Of a stretch of 54,985 bases of DNA, positions 45,415 through 54,895 are shown piece by piece. Origin of the DNA: Candidatus Rokuibacteriota bacterium. Lineage in GTDB: Bacteria > Methylomirabilota > Methylomirabilia > Rokubacteriales > CSP1-6. Made by a program: the position numbers and the translations under genes. The number at the start of each line of letters is the position of its first letter. The first letter of the stretch is position 1. Location of the stretch: assembly GCA_003220315.1 (NCBI GenBank), contig QHSA01000131.1:1-54985 (forward strand), read 5' to 3'. The notes beneath the pieces are model-generated. The model was not told the origin of the DNA. It searched no databases and worked only from the letters and a program-made list of their open reading frames with translations.

Positions 45415-45921
45415 GTGGGAGCGCGCGGCGTCGTGGCGCTCGCCTTCACGGTCGTCGTCGTGGCTACCGGGTGCGCCGGCAGGCGGATCGAGAGCGGCGT
45501 CTTCCATTCGCCCAAAGGCTACCGCGTCGGAATCCCGGGCGCCGAGTGGACGGTGATCGAGGCGAGCGGGGCCGACCTGGAGCTCAGGCACCGCACGGCG
45601 CCGGTGGCGATGCTGGCCAACGCGACATGCGGGGACGCGATCCCGGCCGCCCGGCTGGATGTGCTCTCCCGGCATCTCTTGATGGGGTTTCAGAGCCGTG
45701 CCATCGTCGAGTGGGAGGACGTGGCGGTCGATGGGCGGCGCGCCGCCCATGCCGTGCTCGACGGCCGCCTCGCCGCCGGCGCGGCCCTCACACGGGTCGA
45801 GACGTACGTGATGAAGGACGAGCGGTGCGTGTACGACTTCGCGCTGGTCGCGCCCCCGGAGTCCTTCGAGACCTGGCGGACCGCGTTCCGCGAGCTGGTC
45901 GACAGCTTCGCGACGGAGTGA
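45415..45921 (+). CDS. Uncharacterised lipoprotein
   Basis: Lipobox VVVVATGCAG; FHSPKGYRVGIPGAEWTVIEASGADLELRH; directly upstream of the mlaE-like permease. GTG start. Confidence 0.7.
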   Translation: MGARGVVALAFTVVVVATGCAGRRIESGVFHSPKGYRVGIPGAEWTVIEASGADLELRHRTAPVAMLANATCGDAIPAARLDVLSRHLLMGFQSRAIVEWEDVAVDGRRAAHAVLDGRLAAGAALTRVETYVMKDERCVYDFALVAPPESFETWRTAFRELVDSFATE

Positions 45922-46688
45922 CGGGGTTGGAACTCTCCCTGAGGCGCACGGTCGTCTGGTACGGCGGGCTCGGCCTCCTCACGGGCCGCGTCATGCGGAG
46001 CCTGGCGCTCCCGCCCAAGTACTTCCGGTTGATCCTCCGCGAGATCGAGTCGATGGGCGTGCAGTCGCTCGGCGTTGCGCTCACCGCGGCAATCTTCACG
46101 GGGATGGTGTTCACGATCCAGAGCGCGGTGAACATGGCGCGCTTCGGCGCCGAGACCTACGTGGGCCCAGTCGCGGCCCTCGCGATCCTCCGGGAGCTCG
46201 GACCGGTGCTCACCGCGATCCTCGTCGGCGGGAAGGTCGCCTCGGGGATCACCGCGGAGCTCGGCTCGATGAAGGTCACGGAGCAGATCGACGCGCTCCG
46301 GACGCTCGGCGTCAACTACGTCAAGCGCCTCGTGGTCCCGCGCGTGCTCGCGTCGCTGGTCGTCTTCCCCCTGCTCACGGTCCTCACCGACGCCGTCGGC
46401 GTCCTGGGCGGCATGGTGATCATGTTCGTCGAGCGTGGCGCGGACATGTACGCCTACTGGAACACGATGACGTACTGGGTGGTGCCAAAGGACTTCCTGA
46501 CTGGCATCGGCAAGTCAGTCTTCTTCGGCGCGGTCGTGACGCTGATCGGCTGCTACAACGGGCTCTCCACCGAGGGCGGCACCGAGGGGCTGGGGCGCGC
46601 GACGACGGCGACCGTCGTCCACGTGACGATGGGTGTGATCGTCTCAGACTTCTTCCTCACCAAGCTGTTCCTGACGCTGTTCTACTGA
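45918..46688 (+). CDS. mlaE: MlaE-family lipid ABC transporter permease
   Basis: GVQSLGVALTAAIFTGMVFTIQSAVNMARFGAETYVGPVAALAILRELGPVLTAILVGGKVASGITAELGSMKVTEQIDALRTLGVNYVKRLVVPR. Confidence 0.94.
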   Translation: MTGLELSLRRTVVWYGGLGLLTGRVMRSLALPPKYFRLILREIESMGVQSLGVALTAAIFTGMVFTIQSAVNMARFGAETYVGPVAALAILRELGPVLTAILVGGKVASGITAELGSMKVTEQIDALRTLGVNYVKRLVVPRVLASLVVFPLLTVLTDAVGVLGGMVIMFVERGADMYAYWNTMTYWVVPKDFLTGIGKSVFFGAVVTLIGCYNGLSTEGGTEGLGRATTATVVHVTMGVIVSDFFLTKLFLTLFY

Positions 46689-46694
46689 GGCGCC

Positions 46695-47438
46695 ATGGCG
46701 CAGACGATCGTCGAGGCCATCGACGTGCAGAAGAACTTCGACGCGGTCGAGGTGCTCCGCGGCGTCTCGTTCGCGCTCGCCAAGGGTGAGACGCTCGTCG
46801 TGATGGGCGGGAGCGGCTCGGGGAAGACGGTGCTCCTGCGGCTGGTCGCCGGCCTCATCCGCCCGGACGCGGGGCGGATCCTTCTCTTCGACCGCGCCAT
46901 CGAGCACCTCTCCGAGGAGGAGGTCCTACCGCTCCGGCGCCGGTTGGGCTTCGTGTTCCAGGGCGCGGCGCTCTTCGACTCGCTCTCCGTGTACGAGAAC
47001 GTCGCCTTTCCGTTGCGGGAGCACGCGAGCCTGCCTGAGCCCGAGATCCGGGCGCGAGTCGTAAAGAATCTCTCGCTCGTGGGGCTCGGCGGCGAGGTCC
47101 TCGGCCTCCTGCCGGCGGAATTGTCGGGCGGGATGAGGAAGCGCGTCGGGATCGCGCGCGCGCTGTCCGTCGAGCCGGAGGTGCTCCTGTTCGACGAGCC
47201 GACGGGCGGGCTCGACCCCACGAACTCCAAGCTCGTCGGCGAGCTGATCCGGGAGTTGCGCGGCGGCGTGTGCGACACCGTCATCGTGGTCACGCACGAC
47301 CTCGAGCTCGCCAAGACCGTCGCGGATCGCGTGGCGGTGCTGATCGACGGCCGGTTCGCGACGATCGGTCCGGTCGACGCGGTGCTCGAGACGACCGACG
47401 GCGCCGTCCAGGCCTTCCTGGCCGGCGAGGCGAGGTGA
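46695..47438 (+). CDS. mlaF: MlaF-family lipid ABC transporter ATP-binding protein
   Basis: VVMGGSGSGKTVLLRLVAGLIRPDAG (Walker A), AELSGGMRKRVGIARALSVEPEVLLFDEPTGGLDP. Confidence 0.95.
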   Translation: MAQTIVEAIDVQKNFDAVEVLRGVSFALAKGETLVVMGGSGSGKTVLLRLVAGLIRPDAGRILLFDRAIEHLSEEEVLPLRRRLGFVFQGAALFDSLSVYENVAFPLREHASLPEPEIRARVVKNLSLVGLGGEVLGLLPAELSGGMRKRVGIARALSVEPEVLLFDEPTGGLDPTNSKLVGELIRELRGGVCDTVIVVTHDLELAKTVADRVAVLIDGRFATIGPVDAVLETTDGAVQAFLAGEAR

Positions 47439-47537
47439 GTCGATGAATGTGGCAGTGCGAGCCGCAGCCGAGGGCGAGGCGAGTCGATGAATGTGGCAGT
47501 GCGAGCCGCAGCCGAAGGCGAGGCGAGTCGATGAATG
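47437..47537 (+). repeat. Dispersed repeat family A: two full 44-bp tandem units plus a partial third, between mlaF and mlaD
   Basis: GAGTCGATGAATGTGGCAGTGCGAGCCGCAGCCGA(G/A)GGCGAGGC units start at 47437 and 47481; a partial unit GAGTCGATGAATG starts at 47525. Confidence 0.9.
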
Positions 47538-48721
47538 ACGAGAGGGGCGAGATCGCGGTGAAGCTTCGTGTGGGGGTGTTCGTCCTCGTGGCGCTCGCGG
47601 CCTTCCTCGGCATGGTGTACGCCCTCGGCGCGCGCGCGCGGCTCTTCGAGGCGCACTACACGATTCACGCCGAGTTCACCGAAGTCGCTGGGCTCACGGA
47701 GGGGGCGACGGTCCGGCTCGCCGGCGTGCAGATCGGTCGCGTCACCGACGTGCACCTGCCCGGCGAGCCTGGCGGGAAGGTGCGGGTCGACCTCACCATC
47801 GCTCGGCGCTACGCCGACCGCATCCGCCGGGACTCGATCGCGCGCATCGAGACGCAGGGGTTGCTCGGTGACAAGGTGGTGGAGGTGACGGTGGGAACGG
47901 CCGCGGCGCCGCCGCTCCAGCCCGGCGACGTGCTCCTCGCGCGCGAGCCGACCGATTTCGCCCGCGTGCTGACGCAGGGCGCCGACACGGCGAGGGACGC
48001 CGCGGCCCTCGTCGCGGCGCTCCGCAAGACGGCGGAGGACGTGAACCGGTCGAAGCTCGTCGACGACGTGTCGGCGACGGTCGGCAAGATCAACCGCGTC
48101 GTCGATCAAGTCGAACACGGCCGCGGCTGGGCGCACGCCCTTTTGTACGAGGAGCCGGTCGCGCTCAAGCGCCTGAACGAGACCGTCACGACGACGCAGA
48201 AGCTCCTCGATCGCGTGGCCGAGGGCCAGGGCCCCGCGGGCGTGCTTCTCTCGCCCACGGGGACGGACGCCGCACGGCGGTTCGTCGGGGCGATGGATCG
48301 GCTCGGACGCCTGGTCGACCGACCCGGGGCCGACCAGGGCCTCCTCCCGGCACTCCTCTTCGAACCGAAGTATAAGGAGACGCTCGAGGACCTTCGCACT
48401 GTCACGCGTAACCTCCGCGACGTGTCCGACCGGATCGCCGGCGGGCGGGGCGCGCTCGGCTCTCTCATCGCCGACGGGGACGCCGGCGGCCTGCGCCAGA
48501 TCGTTCAGGACCTGCGGGTCACGGTGGCGAACCTCAAGGAGATCAGCGAAAAGGTCAAGGAGGGCGAGGGGACGATCGGCGCGCTCCTCGCGGATCCGAC
48601 GATCTACGAGCGGCTCGTGACGATCCTCGAGGGCGCCCAGCGGTCCTTCCTGCTCCGATCACTCATCCGGGGCCTCGGCGAGAAGGGCGCGGAGTCGAAG
48701 GGTGACGGCCCGCGACGCTAG
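47531..48721 (+). CDS. mlaD: MlaD/MCE domain protein
   Basis: KLRVGVFVLVALAAFLGMVYALG TM, then MCE core YTIHAEFTEVAGLTEGATVRLAGVQIGRVTDVHLPGEPGGKVRVDLTI, IETQGLLGDKVVEVTVG; long helical C-term. Confidence 0.93.
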   Translation: MNDERGEIAVKLRVGVFVLVALAAFLGMVYALGARARLFEAHYTIHAEFTEVAGLTEGATVRLAGVQIGRVTDVHLPGEPGGKVRVDLTIARRYADRIRRDSIARIETQGLLGDKVVEVTVGTAAAPPLQPGDVLLAREPTDFARVLTQGADTARDAAALVAALRKTAEDVNRSKLVDDVSATVGKINRVVDQVEHGRGWAHALLYEEPVALKRLNETVTTTQKLLDRVAEGQGPAGVLLSPTGTDAARRFVGAMDRLGRLVDRPGADQGLLPALLFEPKYKETLEDLRTVTRNLRDVSDRIAGGRGALGSLIADGDAGGLRQIVQDLRVTVANLKEISEKVKEGEGTIGALLADPTIYERLVTILEGAQRSFLLRSLIRGLGEKGAESKGDGPRR

Positions 48722-50069
48722 CGTCTATCGCTGCCAGCAGTGCGGGTACGCGAGCCCCAAGCCCGGCACCTGTCCCGACTGCCTGCGGGCCGGCGCGGGT
48801 TACCTCCAGCTCGTGGAAGAGCGTGCGGCGCCGTCGCGCGTCGCACGGCGGGCGCCGGTGGTCCAGGGGCCGCCCCGGCCTCTCCGCGACATCACGGTGG
48901 AGCAGCACGACCGCGTCCGCACCGGCATCGGCGAGCTCGATCGCGTCCTGGGTGGCGGCGTCGTCCGCGGCTCGCTCGTCCTGGTGGGTGGGGATCCGGG
49001 CGTGGGCAAGAGCACGCTGCTCCTTCAGACGGCGCGCGCCCTCGCGCAGGTGACGCCGCCCGTCCTGTACGTGTCGGCGGAGGAATCGGCGGCGCAGGTC
49101 AAGATGCGCGCGGATCGGCTCGGAATCGCCGCGGACGGCCTGCTTCTCTGGACGGAGACGGACCTCGCCGCGGTTCAGGCCCAGCTCGACGACGTGAAGC
49201 CCCGCGCGCTGGTTGTGGACTCGATCCAGACCGTCTTCCTGCCCGAGCTCGAGTCCGCGCCGGGCAGCGTCGCGCAGGTGCGCGAGTGCGGCGCGCGTCT
49301 CATGACGCTCGCCAAGGGGCTCGGGATCGCCACGTTCCTCGTCGGCCACGTGACGAAGGAGGGCGCGCTCGCGGGGCCGCGGGTCCTCGAGCACCTCGTG
49401 GACACCGTCCTCTACTTCGAGGGGGAGAGCCACCACGCCTACCGCGTGCTGCGCGCGGTGAAGAACCGCTTCGGCTCCACCAACGAGATCGGCGTCTTCC
49501 AGATGGGCGAAGCGGGGCTCGTGGAGGTGACGAACCCGTCGGGGTTCTTCCTCGCGGAGCGGCCCGGAGACGCGCCGGGCTCCGTCATCGTCTCGAGCCT
49601 CGAGGGCACGCGCCCATTGCTGCTCGAGCTCCAGGCGCTGGTCGCGCGCGCGTCCTTCGGCACGCCGCGGCGGACCGTGCTCGGCGCCGACTACAACCGC
49701 GTGTGCCTCCTGCTCGCGGTGCTCGAGAAGCGTGTCGGCATGCCGCTCGCGAGCCAGGACGTGTTCGTGAACGTCGCGGGCGGCGGACGCGTGACGGAGC
49801 CGGCGGCGGATCTCGGCCTCGTCCTGGCCGCCGCGTCGAGCTACCTCGACCGCCCGGTGCCGGGCGACGTCGTCGTTCTAGGCGAGGTCGGGCTCACGGG
49901 CGAGGTCCGCGCGGTCGCCGGGCTCGAGCTCAGGTTGAAGGAAGCGGCCGCGCTCGGCTTCCGGCGCGCGGTCGTGCCCAAGAACAGTGTCCCGGCCGGC
50001 GGCAAGTCGCCGCTCGACGTTCGTGGCGTGGCCACCGTCAACGAAGCGGTCGACGCGCTGCTCGGGTGA
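48702..50069 (+). CDS. radA: DNA repair protein RadA
   Basis: Zn finger YRCQQCGYASPKPGTCPDC; GDPGVGKSTLLLQ; YVSAEESAAQVKMRADRLG; KNRFGSTNEIGVF; Lon-like C-term. GTG start overlapping mlaD by 20 bp. Confidence 0.96.
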   Translation: MTARDASVYRCQQCGYASPKPGTCPDCLRAGAGYLQLVEERAAPSRVARRAPVVQGPPRPLRDITVEQHDRVRTGIGELDRVLGGGVVRGSLVLVGGDPGVGKSTLLLQTARALAQVTPPVLYVSAEESAAQVKMRADRLGIAADGLLLWTETDLAAVQAQLDDVKPRALVVDSIQTVFLPELESAPGSVAQVRECGARLMTLAKGLGIATFLVGHVTKEGALAGPRVLEHLVDTVLYFEGESHHAYRVLRAVKNRFGSTNEIGVFQMGEAGLVEVTNPSGFFLAERPGDAPGSVIVSSLEGTRPLLLELQALVARASFGTPRRTVLGADYNRVCLLLAVLEKRVGMPLASQDVFVNVAGGGRVTEPAADLGLVLAAASSYLDRPVPGDVVVLGEVGLTGEVRAVAGLELRLKEAAALGFRRAVVPKNSVPAGGKSPLDVRGVATVNEAVDALLG

Positions 50070-50090
50070 GCGCATGGCAAGCCAACCCTC

Positions 50091-51110
50091 ATGATCAGGA
50101 CCGTTGTCCGGCTCGTCGTTCTCGTGGTGTCCGCCGCCGCCGGTGGGGCGACGGCCCACGCGCTTGAGGCGCCCGTCGCGGCCGGGGGCGTCGCCGGCGC
50201 GCTCGCGGGCGGCGCCGCCGTCCTGCTCGAGATCGTCGCGGCGTCGCTCCCGATCGAGCGCCTCGTCTGGGGCGTCGCGGGTGGACTCGCCGGTCTCGGT
50301 GTCGGGTTGGTCCTGGGCCTCGTCGCGGCCGCGCTGGTCGCGCAGGGCCAGGCGGCCGTTGTCGCGCTCGCGTTGGCGCTCGGCGCGTACGTCGGTGCCG
50401 CGGTGGCGCTCGGCCGGCTCGCCGATCTGTCGGCGATCTCCGCGCGGCTCTTCCCGGCCACCAGAGGGGGCCGCGGGCTCGACAAGATCCTCGACACCTC
50501 GGCGATCATCGATGGCCGAATCGCCGACGTCTGCGGGACGGGGTTCCTCGATGGTCCGCTCGTCGTCCCCGGCTTCGTGCTGCGCGAGCTCCAGCGGATC
50601 GCCGACTCGTCGGATGCGCTCAAGCGCAGTCGCGGCCGCCGCGGCTTCGAGGTGCTCGGCCGGCTCCAGCGGATCCCCGGCCTCACGGTCGAGATCGCGG
50701 AGGTCGACATCGCCGGCGTCGAAGATGTGGACCGGAAGCTCCTCGAGCTCGCGCGCCGGCGCGGCGGCAGGATCGTCACGAACGACTACAACCTGAGCAA
50801 GCTGGCGGAGCTGGCCGGCGTGGCCGTGCTGAACGTCAACGAGCTGGCGAACGCGGTGAAGCCGGTGATGCTCCCCGGTGAGGCGATGACCGTCCAGGTC
50901 CTTCGCGAGGGCAAGGAATCGGGCCAGGGCGTCGGGTACCTCGACGACGGCACGATGGTCGTCATCGAGCAGGGCCGCCGATACATCGGCCAGGCGCTGG
51001 ACGTGGTCGTCACAAGCGTGCTCCAGACGCCGGCGGGCCGCATGATCTTCACACGTCCGCGCGACGACGCGCCGTCGGCCGTGACGGCGCCGGAGCGCGC
51101 CGATGCCTAA
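50091..51110 (+). CDS. PIN/TRAM domain integral membrane protein (YacL-like)
   Basis: N-terminal TM helices; PIN core [44 protein letters not shown]...[33 protein letters not shown]-term TRAM. Confidence 0.93.
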   Translation: MIRTVVRLVVLVVSAAAGGATAHALEAPVAAGGVAGALAGGAAVLLEIVAASLPIERLVWGVAGGLAGLGVGLVLGLVAAALVAQGQAAVVALALALGAYVGAAVALGRLADLSAISARLFPATRGGRGLDKILDTSAIIDGRIADVCGTGFLDGPLVVPGFVLRELQRIADSSDALKRSRGRRGFEVLGRLQRIPGLTVEIAEVDIAGVEDVDRKLLELARRRGGRIVTNDYNLSKLAELAGVAVLNVNELANAVKPVMLPGEAMTVQVLREGKESGQGVGYLDDGTMVVIEQGRRYIGQALDVVVTSVLQTPAGRMIFTRPRDDAPSAVTAPERADA

Positions 51111-51783
51111 GGTGGCCGCCGTCATCCCCGCGGGCGGCGTGGGTGCGCGCTTCGGCGCCCGTACGCCCAAGCAGTTCCTGCGACTGGGAAGGTTGTCGAT
51201 CCTGGCGGCGACCGTCCGTCACTTCGCCCGCCACCCGGCGGTGCGCGCCGTCGTCGTCGCCGCGCCCGAGTCCTGGGTGGCGCGCGCGCGGCGGATCCTC
51301 GGGCGTGTGGCACAGGACGCGTCCCTCACGGTCGTCGCCGGCGGCCGCACGCGCCAGGACTCGGTGTGGCTTGCGCTGCAGGCGGCGCCCGAGGACGCGG
51401 AGATCGTCGTGGTACACGACGCGGTCCGCCCGCTGATCACGCGACGCCTCATCGACGCCGTCCTGCGCGCCGCCGCCGCGGAGGGTGCAGCGATCTGCGC
51501 CCTGCCGATCACGGAGACGGTCAAACGGGTGCGCGCCGAGCGGGTGGAGCTGACGCTCGACCGCTCCGAGCTCTGGGCGGTCCAGACCCCACAGGCGTTC
51601 CGCGCCGACCTCCTCCGCGAGGCGCACGAGAAGGCGCGGCGCGACGGGGTCGTCGGTACCGATGACGCGATGCTCGTCGAGCGCCTCGGTCACCCGGTAC
51701 GGGTGGTGCGCGGGCTCGTGGAGAACGTCAAGATCACGACGCCGGCGGATCTCCGCCGGGCGCGCTCTCTGGCCGGCCGGTGA
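51103..51783 (+). CDS. ispD: 2-C-methyl-D-erythritol 4-phosphate cytidylyltransferase
   Basis: [65 protein letters not shown]. Confidence 0.95.
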   Translation: MPKVAAVIPAGGVGARFGARTPKQFLRLGRLSILAATVRHFARHPAVRAVVVAAPESWVARARRILGRVAQDASLTVVAGGRTRQDSVWLALQAAPEDAEIVVVHDAVRPLITRRLIDAVLRAAAAEGAAICALPITETVKRVRAERVELTLDRSELWAVQTPQAFRADLLREAHEKARRDGVVGTDDAMLVERLGHPVRVVRGLVENVKITTPADLRRARSLAGR

Positions 51784-52259
51784 CGCGAGTCGGCCTCGGC
51801 TTCGACCTCCATCCCCTGGTGGATGGCCGCCCCCTCGTCCTGGGTGGTGTCACGGTGCCGAGCGCCCGGGGCCTCGACGGCCATTCCGACGCCGACGTGC
51901 TGACGCATGCGATCGCCGAGGCGCTCCTGGGAGCGCTCGCGCTCGGGGACCTTGGCCGCCACTTCCCCGACGGTGACCCGCGGTACCGCGGAATCTCCAG
52001 TCTGGCGCTGCTGCGGCACGTCGTCGAGCTCGTGAGGGAGCGCGGTGGGCGGCTCGTCAACGTGGACGCGACGGTGCTCGCCGAGGCGCCGCGGCTCGCG
52101 CCGCACCTCGACGGGATGGCCAAGCGGCTGGCCGAAACGCTCGGGCTCGACGTGGATCGGGTGAGCGTGAAGGCCAAGAGTCCCGAGGGGCTTGGGCTCC
52201 TGGGGCGGCGCGAGGGCATCGCCGCGATGGCCGTCGCGAGCGTGGAGATCGCCACGTGA
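51780..52259 (+). CDS. ispF: 2-C-methyl-D-erythritol 2,4-cyclodiphosphate synthase
   Basis: RVGLGFDLHPLVDGRPLVLGGVTVPSARGLDGHSDADVLTHAIAEALLGALALGDLGRHFPDGDPRYRGISS. GTG start. Confidence 0.97.
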   Translation: MTRVGLGFDLHPLVDGRPLVLGGVTVPSARGLDGHSDADVLTHAIAEALLGALALGDLGRHFPDGDPRYRGISSLALLRHVVELVRERGGRLVNVDATVLAEAPRLAPHLDGMAKRLAETLGLDVDRVSVKAKSPEGLGLLGRREGIAAMAVASVEIAT

Positions 52260-53650
52260 AGGTCTACAACACGCTGACGCGGAGCAAGGAGGAGTTCGTC
52301 CCCCTCACCCCGGGCCACGTGCGCATCTACGCGTGCGGTGTGACGGTGTACGACCTCTCCCACATCGGCCACGCGCGGAGCACGATGGTGTTCGACGTCA
52401 TCCAGCGGTACTTTCGCTTCAAGGGCTACCGCGTCACCTTCGTCCGGAACTTCACCGACGTCGACGACAGGATCATCCGGCGGGCGAATGCTGAGGGCGT
52501 GCCGGCCACGGAGGTCTCCGAGCGCTACATCCAGGCGTTCCGCGAGGACATGGCGGCGATCGGGGTCGCGCCGGCCGACGCCGAGCCGAAGGCCACCGAG
52601 CACGTTCCCGACATGGTCGTGCTGATCGAGCGCCTCGTCGCCAAGGGGTTCGCCTACACGGTGGACGGCGACGTGTACTTCGAGATCCGGCGGTTCCCTG
52701 GGTACGGACGGCTCTCGGGCAAGAACCTCGACGAGCTCCTCGCCGGCGCGCGGGTCGAGGTCGACGAGCGCAAGCGCGATCCCCGCGACTTCGCCCTCTG
52801 GAAGTCGTCGAAGCCCGGGGAGCCGGCCTGGCCGAGCCCGTGGGGACCCGGCCGCCCCGGCTGGCACATCGAGTGCTCCGTGATGGCGATGAAGTACCTC
52901 GGGGAGTCCTTCGACATCCACGGCGGTGGGGAAGACCTGATCTTCCCCCACCACGAGTGCGAAATCGCCCAGTCCGAGGCCGACACCGGACGCCCGTTCG
53001 CGCGCTACTGGCTCCACAACGGGATGGTGAACTTGCGGGCCGAGAAGATGTCGAAGTCACTGGGTAACGTCCTCACCATTCGGGAGTTCGTCAAGCGCCA
53101 CGAGCCCGACGCCTTTCGGCTCTTCGTGCTCGGCACCCACTATCGCCACCCGGTGGATTTCGCCGAGGAGCGTGTGCGGGACAGCGCCCGTGCCCTCGAG
53201 CGCCTCACCCGGCTCGCCCCCGACGCGCAGGCGCGCGGGAGCGGCACGTCGGGGGGCGTGCCCGAGGAGCTGGGCGGGTTCCGTGCGCGGTTCGAGGCCG
53301 CCATGGACGACGACTTCAACACGCCGCAGGCGCTCGGCGTGCTCTTCGACCTCGCCCGCACGCTCGCCGACGATCGCGAGCGCGCGGCGACCGACCGGCA
53401 CGTCCGCGAGCGTTTCGTCGCCGGCGTCTCCGAGCTCGTCGCGCTCGGGCAGGTCCTCGGGCTGTTCCAGCGCGCGCGGGAGACCGCGGGCATGCCCGCC
53501 GAAGTGCTGAGGCTCGTCGAGGAGCGCGGGCAGGCGCGCGCGCGGCGCGACTGGATGCGCGCCGACCAGCTCCGCGACGAAATCGAGCGGCTCGGCTGGA
53601 GCGTCGAGGACACGCCGAGCGGGCCGCGCATCACGCGGAAGAGCGTATGA
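52256..53650 (+). CDS. cysS: Cysteine--tRNA ligase
   Basis: [17 protein letters not shown] (HIGH), [64 protein letters not shown] (KMSKS). Confidence 0.98.
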   Translation: MKVYNTLTRSKEEFVPLTPGHVRIYACGVTVYDLSHIGHARSTMVFDVIQRYFRFKGYRVTFVRNFTDVDDRIIRRANAEGVPATEVSERYIQAFREDMAAIGVAPADAEPKATEHVPDMVVLIERLVAKGFAYTVDGDVYFEIRRFPGYGRLSGKNLDELLAGARVEVDERKRDPRDFALWKSSKPGEPAWPSPWGPGRPGWHIECSVMAMKYLGESFDIHGGGEDLIFPHHECEIAQSEADTGRPFARYWLHNGMVNLRAEKMSKSLGNVLTIREFVKRHEPDAFRLFVLGTHYRHPVDFAEERVRDSARALERLTRLAPDAQARGSGTSGGVPEELGGFRARFEAAMDDDFNTPQALGVLFDLARTLADDRERAATDRHVRERFVAGVSELVALGQVLGLFQRARETAGMPAEVLRLVEERGQARARRDWMRADQLRDEIERLGWSVEDTPSGPRITRKSV

Positions 53651-54399
53651 GCGAGGACCGCGTCTGGGGGCGGAACCCGGTCCTCGAGCTGCTCCGTGGC
53701 GGCGGACGGCGCGTCGATGAGGTCGCGGTGCTCGCGGGCGGGCGCGGGCCGCTCACGGAAGTGGTCGCGTTGGCGCGCCGCGTCGGCGTCAAGGTCTCCT
53801 ACCGCACGCGCGAGCAGCTCGCGGCGATCGCCGGTACCGACCGTCATCAGGGCGTCGTGGCACGCGTGGCGGCGGGCGAGTACTTCGAGCTGGACGCCCT
53901 CCTCGAGATCCCCCGCGAGCGCGGCGAGGCGCCCTTCCTGCTGGCGCTCGATCAGGTTCAGGATCCCCGGAACTTCGGGGCCATCCTGAGAACCGCCGAG
54001 GCCTTCGGAGCGCATGGTGTGATCGTCGGCAAGCACCACCAGGTCGGCCTCACCGGGGCTGCGGCCCGCGTGGCGATGGGAGCTGTGGATTATCTCCCCG
54101 TCGCCCGTGCGACGAACGTCGTCAGCGCACTTGAAACGGTCAAGAAATCAGGGGTTTGGATCTACGGGAGCACCATCTCGAGCGGGGTCTCCCTTTGGGC
54201 CGCGGATCTCACCGGGCCGCTGTGCCTCGTGCTGGGGAGTGAGGGGGAGGGTCTCAGGCCCCTGGTGGCCCGAACCTGCGACATCCTGGTCACGATTCCG
54301 ATGGCCGGCAGGATCGGCTCGCTCAACGTCGCCGCAGCCGCGGCAGTTTTCTGCTACGAGGTCGCCCGCCAGAGGCGGCTAAAGACTCAAACTCCTTGA
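53647..54399 (+). CDS. rlmB: 23S rRNA (guanosine-2'-O)-methyltransferase RlmB (SpoU/TrmH family)
   Basis: VWGRNPVLELLRGGGRRVDEVAV, LALDQVQDPRNFGAILRTAEAFGAHGVIVGKHH, LVLGSEGEGLRPLVARTCDILVTIPMAGRIGSLNVAAAAAVFCYE. Confidence 0.95.
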   Translation: MSEDRVWGRNPVLELLRGGGRRVDEVAVLAGGRGPLTEVVALARRVGVKVSYRTREQLAAIAGTDRHQGVVARVAAGEYFELDALLEIPRERGEAPFLLALDQVQDPRNFGAILRTAEAFGAHGVIVGKHHQVGLTGAAARVAMGAVDYLPVARATNVVSALETVKKSGVWIYGSTISSGVSLWAADLTGPLCLVLGSEGEGLRPLVARTCDILVTIPMAGRIGSLNVAAAAAVFCYEVARQRRLKTQTP

Positions 54400-54424
54400 C
54401 TCGATACGGCTTTGTAATTAGAGT
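54396..54424 (+). promoter_or_regulatory. Putative sigma70 promoter for the tRNA-tuf operon (TTGACT-17-TAGAGT)
   Basis: TTGACT 54396-54401 overlaps the rlmB TGA; TAGAGT 54419-54424; predicted TSS ~54431, 8 nt before the first tRNA. Confidence 0.6.
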
Positions 54425-54438
54425 GAAGTTTTGTCTGT

Positions 54439-54513
54439 GCTGGCGTAGCTCAGTGGCAGAGCAACTGCCTTGTAAGCAGTGGGTCGGGGGTTCAAATCCT
54501 CCCGCCAGCGCCA
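54439..54513 (+). tRNA. tRNA-Thr (TGT)
   Basis: GCTGGCG/CGCCAGC acceptor, anticodon loop CTTGTAA in ACTGC/GCAGT stem, encoded CCA. Confidence 0.97.
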
Positions 54514-54551
54514 GCTTTTTCAAGGGGTTCGGAGCGCGTGCCGGCGGATTC

Positions 54552-54637
54552 GGGGAGGTACCCAAGTGGCCAAAGGGGGCAGACTGTAAATCTGCTGGCG
54601 TACGCCTTCGGGGGTTCAAATCCTCCCCTCCCCACCA
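54552..54637 (+). tRNA. tRNA-Tyr (GTA), long variable arm
   Basis: GGGGAGG/CCTCCCC acceptor, anticodon loop CTGTAAA in GCAGA/TCTGC stem, encoded CCA. Confidence 0.97.
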
Positions 54638-54670
54638 TCGTCTTGATTGACGCACACGTGACTCGGAGGG

Positions 54671-54745
54671 GCGGGAATAGCTCAGCGGTAGAGCGCCAGC
54701 CTTCCAAGCTGGGGGTCGCGGGTTCGAATCCCGTTTCCCGCTCCA
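54671..54745 (+). tRNA. tRNA-Gly (TCC)
   Basis: GCGGGAA/TTCCCGC acceptor, anticodon loop CTTCCAA in CCAGC/GCTGG stem, encoded CCA. Confidence 0.97.
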
Positions 54746-54775
54746 GGAGTTTTGGGGTTCGTGAGCCTTTCGTTC

Positions 54776-54851
54776 GCCCATGTAGCTCAGACGGCAGAGC
54801 GCGTCCTTGGTAAGGACGAGGTCTCCGGTTCGATCCCGGACATGGGCTCCA
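54776..54851 (+). tRNA. tRNA-Thr (GGT)
   Basis: GCCCATG/CATGGGC acceptor, anticodon loop TTGGTAA in CGTCC/GGACG stem, encoded CCA. Confidence 0.97.
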
Positions 54852-54895
54852 CTTCGACTGTCGCAAGCGTGACCGCCAACGGGAGGAAGTGAGGG

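Noticed and set aside
47437-47537. CRISPR array
   Set aside because: Units are contiguous 44-bp tandem copies with no variable spacers, and there are no cas genes.
50091-51110. PIN domain as a toxin-antitoxin toxin
   Set aside because: It has N-terminal TM helices, a TRAM domain and radA/ispD context typical of YacL-like proteins, and no antitoxin partner.
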